Positions 15,231-24,516 of a stretch of 64,000 nt of DNA are shown here, piece by piece; the stretch's first letter is position 1; every line of letters starts with the position of its first letter. The notes beneath the pieces were generated by a model that did no database searches, was not told the DNA's origin, and worked only from the letters and a program-made list of their open reading frames with translations. A program made the translations under genes and the position numbers. The stretch comes from Hymenobacter siberiensis (GTDB taxonomy: Bacteria > Bacteroidota > Bacteroidia > Cytophagales > Hymenobacteraceae). The stretch is from the NCBI RefSeq assembly GCF_018967865.2, contig NZ_JAHLZY020000001.1, forward strand, positions 1,550,001 through 1,614,000, read 5' to 3'.

Positions 15231-16613
15231 ATGTCTCGTTTTACTGGCCCATCCCTTGTGTTTTACCTGCGGCAGGTGCGGCAGCCGCTGCGCGAGTCGC
15301 TCTGGTTTGTGCCCGTCCTGATGGTGCTGGCCTGATTCGGGCTGGCCTATAGCGTAGTGCAGTTTGACCAGGCCAGCAGCGTGCAGGGCCTGCGGCGGCT
15401 GCCGCTACTGTTTGGCATTGATGCGGGCGGGGCCAGCGGGATGCTGTCGGCCATTGCGGGCTCTATGCTGACGGTGGCCGCACTCACGTTTTCACTGCTG
15501 CTGGCGGCGCTGGCGCAGGTCAGCAACCAATATTCGCCCCGGGCGCTGCGCAACTTCATGCGCGACCGGGTGAACCAGGTGGTGCTGGGCTATTTCGTGA
15601 GCGTGTTCACCTACTGCCTGGTAGTGTTGGGCACTATTCGCTCGGTGGTGGGCGGCCACCAGGTGGGCTTGTCGCGGTTTGTGCCCAACACGGCCGTGCT
15701 GGTGGGGCTGGTACTGGCCCTGGGCGGCGTGGGCGCGCTGGTGTATTTCGTGCACCACGTAGCCGAGGCCCTGCAAACCGGCACCCTGCTGCGTAACATC
15801 GCGCTCGAAACCGAAGCGGAGATTGAAGCGCTTTTCCCGGACCGCATTGGCCCGCCCGTGCCCGAGGCCGAGCAGGCGGCGGCCCATGCCTTCGTGGCCC
15901 GGCACGGCTGACACGCGGGGCCGTCCGACACGGCTGGCTACCTCCAGCCCATCGATGCCGACGGCCTCCTGCGCTGGGCGCAGCGGCACCGCACCGTGGA
16001 GCGCATCAATGTGCCGGTGGGCGGCTTTGTGGGCGAGTGCCAGCCGCTGTTTGGCGTACGGGCCGGCATGGAGCGCGCCGCCGCTCCCGACGCCGACAAA
16101 ACCCCTGCCGACTGGCCCGACGACCTGATATGCTACGTGGGCATTGGCCGGCACCGCAATCCGGCGCAGGATGTGGCCTTTGGACTCCAGCAACTGGTTG
16201 ATGTTGCGCTCAAAGCCCTCTCACCGGCCGTGAACGACACCACCACGGCCATCATGGCCGTCGATTACCTGGGCGAGCTGGGCGGCCGGCTCGCCCGCCG
16301 CGACTCCCCCATTCCCCTGCGCTCCGACGGCCAGCACCTGCGCGTATTGGTAAAAGTGCCCGATTTCGGCGATTACATCCACCTGGCCTTCGATTTGATT
16401 CGTGCTAATGCCCTAAACAACCCGGCCGTGCTGCGCCGAATGCTGTGCGCCCTGGCCCTAATCGGCGGCCAGACTACTTTACCCGAGCGCCGGCGCATCC
16501 TGCGCGAGCAGGCCGGCCTGCTCCTGGTCGGCGCCGTGGCCACCCTGCCCCAACCCTACGAGCGCCAACAAGTGGAGGCGACCCACGCGGAGCTGAGTGC
16601 CGCCTGGCAATGA
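15231..16613 (+). pseudogene. DUF2254 membrane protein gene with two in-frame TGA codons
   Basis: A single frame of 460 codons from ATG 15231 is interrupted by TGA at 15333-15335 (codon 35) and at 15909-15911. The translation on both sides stays family-like: membrane segments LWFVPVLMVL, MLSAIAGSMLTVAALTFSLL and VLGYFVSVFTYCLVVLG, then the soluble C-terminal half with AFGLQQLVDVALKALSPAVND, the DUF2254 signature. The first stop falls inside a membrane helix and the second in the linker before SDTAGYLQ. TGG-to-TGA transitions would explain both. Other genes here end with TGA, so recoding is unlikely. It is either a decayed gene or two base errors. Confidence 0.82.
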
Positions 16614-16675
16614 TGGGGCCGACCGCCAGTGAGCTGCGCAGCAACAAAAACCCGCCGCAGTAGTAACCCTATGCG

Positions 16676-16769
16676 CCGGTCGGACCGCCCTAGGCGGTCC
16701 GACCGGTTGTCGGGAGGACAAAATCGGGGGTACTTCAACCGGTCTGACCGCCTAGGGCGGTCAGACCGG
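16676..16769. repeat. Tandem 31-nt perfect palindromes with a compensatory pair change
   Basis: Two hairpins, 16676-16706 and 16739-16769, each have 14-bp perfect stems and a 3-nt loop. The first begins CCGGTCGGACCGCC; the second begins CCGGTCTGACCGCC and its partner strand changes correspondingly (C to A), so a G-C pair became T-A. Spacing is 32 nt. They sit between the convergent DUF2254 and FMN-reductase genes, where they probably act as bidirectional terminators or RNA end stabilisers. Confidence 0.85.
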
Positions 16770-16797
16770 AGCATCCGCCTGTTGCCATACGACTACT

Positions 16798-17325
16798 TTA
16801 AGACGCGAGCAGTGCCACCGCCTGCTCGCGCAGCAACTGGCGCGACAGGTCGTGGTTGAGGCCGTGCTCGGCGTTCAAATCCTGATTGATGAAGGGCAGG
16901 CGCACGCGCTGGGGCAGTACCGTGGTGCCGAGATACATCAGCACGTCGGTGAGGTGGGTCATGGCCAGCAGGCCGCCCTGGCCGCCGCTGCTCAGGCCCA
17001 CCAATACTGCTTTTTTGCCCTGAAGGCCGCTGGGGTAAGTGAGGCCGTCGATAAACGCCTTCAGCACGCCGGGAAACGAGGCATTGTACTCGGGCACGAT
17101 GATGACCACCTTCGCACTGTCATCGAGCATGGCGGCCAGGCGGTTGAACTCGGGGTGCGTGCCGGCGTTGGCATACAGCGCCGTGGCAATGAAATCGGCT
17201 GGCAGCTCGGCCAGGTCCAGAATCTGGCTTTCGGCCCCCAGCTCTGTAAGCAGGTTGCGGTAGTATTTGGCAATGCGGCGTGCGCGCGAATTGGGCCGGT
17301 TGGTGCCCGCGAGAATGGTAATCAA
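16798..17325 (-). CDS. NADPH-dependent FMN reductase family protein
   Basis: 175 residues; the start appears to be TTG at 17325 giving M-ITILAGTNRPNSRARRIA, since no ATG is available in the conserved N-terminus. The flavodoxin-like fold shows the phosphate-binding TNRPNSRARRIAKYY, the middle strand VVIIVPEYNASFPGVLKAFIDGL (FMN isoalloxazine contact, PEYN) and GLSSGGQGGLLAMTHL. The family transfers hydride from NAD(P)H to FMN, quinones or azo substrates; the physiological substrate is unknown. A soluble cytosolic enzyme. Convergent with the DUF2254 locus. Confidence 0.87.
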   Translation of the reverse strand: MITILAGTNRPNSRARRIAKYYRNLLTELGAESQILDLAELPADFIATALYANAGTHPEFNRLAAMLDDSAKVVIIVPEYNASFPGVLKAFIDGLTYPSGLQGKKAVLVGLSSGGQGGLLAMTHLTDVLMYLGTTVLPQRVRLPFINQDLNAEHGLNHDLSRQLLREQAVALLAS

Positions 17326-17575
17326 AACAAGAGTGGGCTAACTAACAATGGAAACCGTGTTGCTAACCGGTTGGGATGGCTGCTGGTTACGGCCAATTGG
17401 ATAATAGTATCACATTGCCGGAAATAGCCTTGGCACAGCAAGCTGCTGACGCGAAAAAAAGAGGGGCGCCCAATGCAGGACGGTGCGGCTACCATAGCTG
17501 CCTGAGCTGCTACCTGGTTCGGGTAATAGAGTGAGGCTCTGAAATAAAATAGGCTCTTTTCCGGCCCGCCCCTGG

Positions 17576-18004
17576 CTAACGCACCTTGCCGTTGCCGGTG
17601 AGCTTTTTGTTGCGGCCTTTGGGTTTGGCGTAGGGGCTGGCCAGTGGGGTCAGGGTGATGTCGAGCGGCTGGCAGTTGGTCAGGGGTAGTTCCAGGGTGC
17701 TGTAGCCCAAGGCGTTAATCTCCATAACGGTATTGCGGGCAATGGCCTGCTTCGACGTGATGATGTAGTGCCCCTCGGCGTTGGTGCTGAACGCATCGGG
17801 GCTGAGGCCCTGCCCGGGATGCCGCAGCATGATGGTGGCCCCCGTGAGCGGGTACGCAAACGGGTCGGTTACCCGGCCGGTCAGCACCCGGCATTCCAGC
17901 TCATCGGCCTGCGGTGATGGCTTAGCCGCTGCCGGCTGCTGGGCTCGCACGGTGGTAGCAGTCAATAGCAAAGCCAGCTTAATCGCAACGGAAAAGTACC
18001 TCAT
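17576..18004 (-). CDS. Secreted carboxypeptidase-regulatory-like domain protein
   Basis: 142 residues. Signal peptide MRYFSVAIKLALLLTATTVRA is followed by a low-complexity QQPAAAKPSPQ segment. One CarboxypepD_reg/TonB-plug-type beta-sandwich follows: LTGRVTDPFAYPLTGATIML, then TNAEGHYIITSK, ending ALGYSTLELPL and ITLTPL. These modules normally precede TonB-dependent receptors (SusC-like) in Bacteroidota, but here no receptor follows, so this is a free-standing surface or periplasmic module. The basic C-terminal tail (KPKGRNKKLTGNGKVR) is unusual. Confidence 0.72.
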   Translation of the reverse strand: MRYFSVAIKLALLLTATTVRAQQPAAAKPSPQADELECRVLTGRVTDPFAYPLTGATIMLRHPGQGLSPDAFSTNAEGHYIITSKQAIARNTVMEINALGYSTLELPLTNCQPLDITLTPLASPYAKPKGRNKKLTGNGKVR

Positions 18005-18142
18005 GAGAGCGGTAATTAGCAGTAATGAAACCAGTTCAGTCCAAACACCCGCAGGAAGCGGAGAGTGCCGGACCTGAGTCAGGAAATCAGCTAAAAATAA
18101 AAAACGCGAATTCCCTGATATGGCAATATAGTAACCCGTGGC

Positions 18143-19369
18143 TTACCTGCGTTTCCGGCCTTCGCTATCCGTAGCCGCCAGCACGGCTACGGCCCCCAGG
18201 CACAGCGCAAACCACGCCCACGGCAGCCGCAAATCCAGCACCGATAAACCCCCGAATACCAGCGCTGTGCCGAAGCTGGCCAGGGATTGAAAAGCCTGGT
18301 TCAGCCCGAATATCTCGCCCCGGTCGGCCTCGGTGGTGTGGCGGGCCAGGCGGCCTTCCAGCAAGCCCTGAATGAGCGAAAGCGTGAAGCAGTCCAGCGT
18401 AACCAGCACGTACAGCGCCAGCTTGGAGGTGCCCATCAGGCCGTAGCCGGCCAGCACCGGCGCGCCCAGCGCGGCCAGCCACACAATGACCCGGCGCTGG
18501 TTGATGCGGTCGGCAAAATAAGTGTAGAACACGTAGTTCAGTCCCACGCTCAGCGCCCCGAAGTACATGAAGAAATAGGAAATTTGCCGCGCATCTAGGT
18601 GCAGCGGCCCCAGGCTGGCAAAGGGCACAAAGTAGAAATAATAGCCCGTGCTGAGCGTGAGGGCCACCTGCGTGAGCACAATGCGCCGCACCCCGGGATT
18701 TTGCCCGTTCTTTTCGCACAGCCGCGCCCAGAGCGTGAGCGGGTTGATGGCGAGGCTCAGCTCGGCCCGTAGCTCGGCCCCGCGCACTCCCCCGCGTCCG
18801 GCGTGCGTTTCGGGTAGCCACACGCTCAATAGCACGTTGAGGGCGGCCAGCGTCACGGCCAGGCGCACTACGTAGGTAGCCTGCTGGCCGGGCGGCACCG
18901 CCAGAAAGGTCAGCATCAGCCCGGCCGCCATGGGCCCCAGCACAAAGCCCAGCGAGATAATTGCGCCCTCGATGCCGAGGTTGCGAAACAGCCGCTCGGG
19001 CGGGGAAATATCGGTAATGGCCGAGCGCACCGTGGCGTACATGCCGTTGGTGAGGCCGTCGGAAACCCGGTTTGCGAAATACAGCCCCGCCTGCACCGGC
19101 AGTAGCAATATGTTGGCCAGCAGCGTGCCCACCGCCGAAAGAATAAAAATGGGCCGCCGCCCGTAGCCGTCGCCCAGCCGCCCCAGCAGCGGGGCCGAAA
19201 ACAGCTGTACGCCCAGAAAAATGCCCGTGCCCACGCTCAGCCATAGTTGTGGCTGTGGCAGGCCCCGCACAAACTCCGGTAGCACCGGCCCCACCGCCGC
19301 CCCCACAATTACATCAACAAGAATAATGGCGTAGAGAAGTGGCAGGCGACGGTCGGAGGGCAAGGGCAC
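18143..19369 (-). CDS. MFS transporter
   Basis: About 408 residues if it starts at GTG 19369 (VPLPSDRRLPLLYAIILVDV); an in-frame ATG at 19465 would add a non-conserved 32-residue tail. A TTACTTTG promoter-like box just before the GTG favours the shorter form. Twelve hydrophobic segments are recognisable, with the MFS loop 2-3 motif GRLGDGYGRRPIFILSAVG and a related LARHTTEADRGEIFG loop in the second half. It resembles TetA/drug-proton antiporter type MFS proteins (DHA1-like). The substrate is unknown. It is divergent from the aldo/keto reductase gene. Confidence 0.85.
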   Translation of the reverse strand: MPLPSDRRLPLLYAIILVDVIVGAAVGPVLPEFVRGLPQPQLWLSVGTGIFLGVQLFSAPLLGRLGDGYGRRPIFILSAVGTLLANILLLPVQAGLYFANRVSDGLTNGMYATVRSAITDISPPERLFRNLGIEGAIISLGFVLGPMAAGLMLTFLAVPPGQQATYVVRLAVTLAALNVLLSVWLPETHAGRGGVRGAELRAELSLAINPLTLWARLCEKNGQNPGVRRIVLTQVALTLSTGYYFYFVPFASLGPLHLDARQISYFFMYFGALSVGLNYVFYTYFADRINQRRVIVWLAALGAPVLAGYGLMGTSKLALYVLVTLDCFTLSLIQGLLEGRLARHTTEADRGEIFGLNQAFQSLASFGTALVFGGLSVLDLRLPWAWFALCLGAVAVLAATDSEGRKRR

Positions 19370-19530
19370 GCAACAAAGTAACGGCACTGCTGCGGGGTAA
19401 TCCGGCTGGTGCCCGCCCGCCAGCACTATCTCACGCTTTCGGCCCTGATAAAACAATCCCGTCATTTAAACGTCTTATGAACCACCTCGCCATTAATTGT
19501 GCCGGGGCATTTCATCTCAAACCAGTTCTC

Positions 19531-20388
19531 ATGTCCGATACCACCACTTACCCCGCTACCTTCACCATCGGCGGTGACCTCACCGTCAACCGCCTCGGCT
19601 ACGGTGCCATGCGCATCACCGGCGAAGGCATCTGGGGGCCGCCCGCCGACCACGACGAATCCATCCGTGTGCTGAAGCGGGCCGTGGAGCTGGGCGTCAA
19701 CTTTATTGATACCGCCGACAGCTATGGTCCCAATGTATCGGAGGAGCTGATTGCCGAAGCCCTGCATCCCTACGCCAAAGGCGTCGTCATCGCCACCAAA
19801 GGCGGCCTGCTCCGCACTGGGCCCAACGAGTGGCCCATCGATGCCAGCCCCAAGCACCTCGAAGAAGTTCTCAACGGCAGCCTGAAGCGCCTGAAGGTGG
19901 AGCAGATTGACCTCTACCAGCTCCACCGCATCGACCCTAACGTGCCCTTCGAGGATACGCTCAAATTTCTGCAAAAGGCGCAACAGGATGGCCGCATCAA
20001 ACACATCGGTTTGTCCGAAGTGAGCGTGGCCGACATCAAGAAGGCCCAGGAATTCGTGCCCATCGTGTCGGTGCAGAACATGTACAGCGTCGAAAACCGC
20101 AAGTGGGAGGCCGAGCTCACCTACACCCGCGAGCAGAACATCGCCTTCATTCCGTGGTTCCCGCTGGGCGGCGGCAATGCCGACGCCCTCAAGGCCCTCG
20201 ACCAGATTTCTGCCAAGCACGGCGTAAAACCCCAGCAGATTGCCCTGAGCTGGCTCCTGCATTACTCGCCCAACATCCTGCTCATTCCCGGTACTTCCAA
20301 AGTAAAGCACCTGGAAGAGAATATGAAAACAGCTGACATTCGACTCTCTGCTGAGGATATGAAGGCGCTGGATGCCGTGATAGCCTAG
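19531..20388 (+). CDS. Aldo/keto reductase
   Basis: 285 residues from ATG 19531 (MSDTTTYPATFTIGGDL); the frame upstream is open but unlike the family. The TIM barrel shows NRLGYGAMRITGEGIWGPP, the catalytic Asp/Tyr motif in FIDTADSYGP (Asp and Tyr of the DxxxxY tetrad), Lys in IATKGG and His in YQLHRID, with cofactor loop LIPGTSKVKHLEEN. The family reduces aldehydes and ketones with NADPH; this branch resembles the YdbC/pyridoxal-reductase-like oxidoreductases. Soluble. Followed by an 88-nt palindrome and a strong terminator. Confidence 0.9.
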   Translation: MSDTTTYPATFTIGGDLTVNRLGYGAMRITGEGIWGPPADHDESIRVLKRAVELGVNFIDTADSYGPNVSEELIAEALHPYAKGVVIATKGGLLRTGPNEWPIDASPKHLEEVLNGSLKRLKVEQIDLYQLHRIDPNVPFEDTLKFLQKAQQDGRIKHIGLSEVSVADIKKAQEFVPIVSVQNMYSVENRKWEAELTYTREQNIAFIPWFPLGGGNADALKALDQISAKHGVKPQQIALSWLLHYSPNILLIPGTSKVKHLEENMKTADIRLSAEDMKALDAVIA

Positions 20389-20395
20389 AAGTGCA

Positions 20396-20483
20396 GTAGG
20401 GTGCGGGGGCTTGCCCCCGCCCGCCGTCGAACGTCTGCGAATGAGCCGTTCGACGGCGGGCGGGGGCAAGCCCCGCACCCTAC
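20396..20483. repeat. 88-nt near-perfect palindrome
   Basis: Left arm GTAGGGTGCGGGGGCTTG with the continuation CCCCCGCCCGCCGTCGAACG pairs with the right arm ending CAAGCCCCGCACCCTAC; only one G differs over more than 35 bp, with a short A/T-richer centre (TCTGCGAATGAG). It contains the GGGGGCTTGCCCCC-type core that also occurs, as GGGGGCTTGTAGCCCCC, beside the RAYT gene at 46918-46936. Intergenic, immediately 3' of the aldo/keto reductase gene. Confidence 0.85.
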
Positions 20484-20527
20484 AACAGAACGCCCCGGCA
20501 GTCGCACGACTGCCGGGGCGTTCTGTT
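20484..20527. terminator. Bidirectional terminator between aldo/keto reductase and sdhB
   Basis: A perfect 21-bp stem (AACAGAACGCCCCGGCAGTCG at 20484-20504, complement at 20507-20527) with a 2-nt spacer lies between the convergent genes; the ends carry the A/T-rich flanks needed for termination in both directions. Confidence 0.75.
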
Positions 20528-20545
20528 AATTATATTTTACCGGCC

Positions 20546-21331
20546 TTACGCCAGGTTATTCGACGTAGCCTTTGCCGCGAGGAACTCACGGTTCAGGATG
20601 GCGATGTTCTCCAGCGAGATGCCCACCGGACACTCAGCCGCACACGAGCCGATGTTGGTGCAGGCACCAAAGCCTTCTTTGTCCATCTGAGCTACCATGT
20701 TTTCAACGCGGGTTTTGCGCTCCACATGGCCCTGGGGCAGCAAGGCCAGCTGCGAAACCTTAGCCGAAACGAACAGCATAGCCGATGCATTTTTGCAGGC
20801 TGCTACACAAGCTCCGCAGCCGATGCAGGTAGCCGCCTCGAAAGCACGGTCCGAAATTTCCTTTGGAATCGGAATCTCGTTGCCGTCGGGTGCGCCGCCG
20901 GTGTTCACGCTCACATAGCCACCCGCCTGAATGATGCGGTCGAATGCCGAGCGGTCCACGCTCAGGTCCTTGTTCACGGGGAACGACGATGCGCGCCAGG
21001 GCTCGATGGTGATGGTGTCGCCATCCGAGAACTTGCGCATGTGCAGCTGGCAGGTAGTAGTGCCCTTCTCCGGACCGTGCGAACGGCCGTTGATGAACAG
21101 GTCGCACGAGCCACAAATGCCCTCGCGGCAGTCATGGTCGAAAGCCACCGGGTCTTGGCCACCGCGCAGTAGGTCCTCGTTCAGCACATCGAGCATTTCC
21201 AGGAACGACATATCGGGCGAGATGTCCTTCACGTGGTACTCCACAATTTTCCCCTGCGCCTGACGGTTGGGCTGCCGCCATACGTTCAGGGTCAGATTCA
21301 TCGGTTTAGCGTTGGGGTTGGAACCGGCCAT
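20546..21331 (-). CDS. sdhB: Succinate dehydrogenase/fumarate reductase iron-sulfur subunit
   Basis: 261 residues. The N-terminal plant-type [2Fe-2S] site is present ([14 protein letters not shown] and a later CQLH), followed by the [4Fe-4S] set [13 protein letters not shown] and further Cys in [12 protein letters not shown] for the second cluster. It couples electron flow from the flavoprotein SdhA to the membrane cytochrome SdhC in complex II of the TCA cycle and respiratory chain. It is the third gene of an sdhC-sdhA-sdhB unit on the minus strand. The 100-bp AT-rich gap to sdhA is longer than expected for this operon and contains a palindrome. In Bacteroidota this B-type complex may work as fumarate reductase or succinate dehydrogenase. 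Confidence 0.95.
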   Translation of the reverse strand: MAGSNPNAKPMNLTLNVWRQPNRQAQGKIVEYHVKDISPDMSFLEMLDVLNEDLLRGGQDPVAFDHDCREGICGSCDLFINGRSHGPEKGTTTCQLHMRKFSDGDTITIEPWRASSFPVNKDLSVDRSAFDRIIQAGGYVSVNTGGAPDGNEIPIPKEISDRAFEAATCIGCGACVAACKNASAMLFVSAKVSQLALLPQGHVERKTRVENMVAQMDKEGFGACTNIGSCAAECPVGISLENIAILNREFLAAKATSNNLA

Positions 21332-21337
21332 TTTTTT

Positions 21338-21431
21338 GAATTAATAATTAATAATTAAGAATTAGAAATTAGCACATTTGATTTTTTGCCAATTCTCAAT
21401 TCCTAATTATTAATTCATAATTATTAATTAA

Positions 21432-21434
<3 letters not shown>
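21338..21434. repeat. AT-rich imperfect palindrome between sdhB and sdhA
   Basis: Almost entirely A/T in an otherwise GC-rich operon. AATTAATAATTAATAATTAA on the left and the complementary TTAATTCATAATTATTAATT on the right surround GAATTAGAAATTAGC/GCCAATTCTCAATTC-type inner arms, with TTTGATTTTTT in the centre. It could attenuate or process the sdh mRNA, giving different SdhA and SdhB yields. It also resembles dispersed AT-rich intergenic repeats seen in Bacteroidota. Confidence 0.6.
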
Positions 21435-23366
<1,932 letters not shown>

Positions 23367-23468
23367 AGAGCGACGGAGTGATTGAATGACTGAGTGATGG
23401 AGCAATAAGGTAACAGCGAAACGCCGCAGGTGTTAGCGCGTTAGGCGAGTTTTATCGCTCCTAATCAA

Positions 23469-24227
23469 TTAAAAAGCCGCAGCCACGGTGTGCAGAAAAG
23501 CGGGGGCGTTGGCGGCCATTTCTCCCTGCGCATCGGTGAACAGGAAAAAGTAGAGGGGCATGGAGGCAAAGCCCGCCGATACAACCACGGCAAAGCCATA
23601 GCCCACGTATTTAATAAGCGGGGTGTACTTGCGGTGGTTCAGGCCCAGGGTCTGGAAACCTGAGCGGAAACCGTGCCACAAGTGGTAGCCGAGGCTGATT
23701 TGAGCAGCCACGTACAGCAGCACGTACCACCAGATGTGGAACGACGACACCACGGCCAGGTACAGGTTATCATAGTCGCTGGTCAGCGGGTCGGCACCGC
23801 CCATGCGGGGCAGGTCGCCGGCAAAGCGGGCGCGCCAGAAGAAGTTGTAGAGGTGAACAATGAGGAAAATCAGGATGATGCTACCCAAAATACCCATGTT
23901 GCGCGAGGTCCACTCGCTGTTTTGCTCCGAGTGGTTGCTCACGTAGCCCTGCGTGCCCCGGGCAGCTTTGTTGCGGCGGGTGAGCGCGAAGGCTTCAAAA
24001 ATATGGAAGCCGAAACCCAGCACCAGGCCCCACTCGATGGTGCGGATGATGGGGTTGGTGCCCATAAAGTGGGAGTAGGTGTTGAAGGCCGCGCCCTGGT
24101 CGTGCTTGAATAACTGCAAGTTGCCAACCAGGTGAACTACCAGGAACGTGCACAGAAACAGGCCTGTAGCGGACATAATTATCTTCCGGCCGATGCTGCT
24201 GGTTAAAGCTTTTGTTATCCAACTCAT
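23469..24227 (-). CDS. sdhC: Succinate dehydrogenase cytochrome b subunit (membrane anchor)
   Basis: 252 residues with five membrane spans: SATGLFLCTFLVVHLVGN, IEWGLVLGFGFHIFEAF, MGILGSIILIFLIVHLYNFF, YVLLYVAAQISLGYHLWHGF and YVGYGFAVVVSAGFASMPLYFFLF. Conserved histidines in the helices (HLVGNLQLF, FHIFEAF, HLYNFFW, YHLWHGF) would bind the two b-hemes and quinone. This is the single-subunit five-helix anchor of B-type complex II. It is the first gene of the operon; a TACCTTTG box at 24272-24279 on the same strand is a candidate promoter. Confidence 0.93.
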   Translation of the reverse strand: MSWITKALTSSIGRKIIMSATGLFLCTFLVVHLVGNLQLFKHDQGAAFNTYSHFMGTNPIIRTIEWGLVLGFGFHIFEAFALTRRNKAARGTQGYVSNHSEQNSEWTSRNMGILGSIILIFLIVHLYNFFWRARFAGDLPRMGGADPLTSDYDNLYLAVVSSFHIWWYVLLYVAAQISLGYHLWHGFRSGFQTLGLNHRKYTPLIKYVGYGFAVVVSAGFASMPLYFFLFTDAQGEMAANAPAFLHTVAAAF

Positions 24228-24271
24228 AAAGTAGCCAAACTAGGGAAGTGAAGAGGTGTGTTTAGGTTGCC

Positions 24272-24279
24272 CAAAGGTA
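24272..24279 (-). promoter_or_regulatory. Putative -7 box of the sdh operon (TACCTTTG)
   Basis: The minus-strand octamer fits TAnnTTTG and lies 44 nt upstream of the sdhC ATG. The remaining ~290 bp between divergent sdhC and the secreted-protein gene has no other motif I can support. Confidence 0.4.
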
Positions 24280-24516
24280 GCCCCCACCCGCTAACCGGGC
24301 AACGGGCGAGCCTGATTCTTGCAAGGACAGGCAGGCCGAAAAACATTGCGGGGACGTGGTGAATCTATCCGCGCCCGGAATCGTTAACACGCACGGGCGT
24401 GCTGATGTTAGCTATCGGCAAATAGCAACAGCTGATGATGTCGAATTCAGCGGCCGGCTCCCTTGCTAGGTGCCCGTGCGTGCATCGCAGTTTTCCTTTC
24501 TCGTAAACAAGTTGGT

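Noticed and set aside
15231..16613. TGA recoding or selenoprotein in the DUF2254 gene
   Set aside because: Other genes in the window, such as the methyltransferase end, use TGA as a normal stop, and no SECIS-like hairpin follows the codons.
16676..16769. CRISPR repeat-spacer pair
   Set aside because: Only two units, each self-palindromic with full stems; no cas genes.
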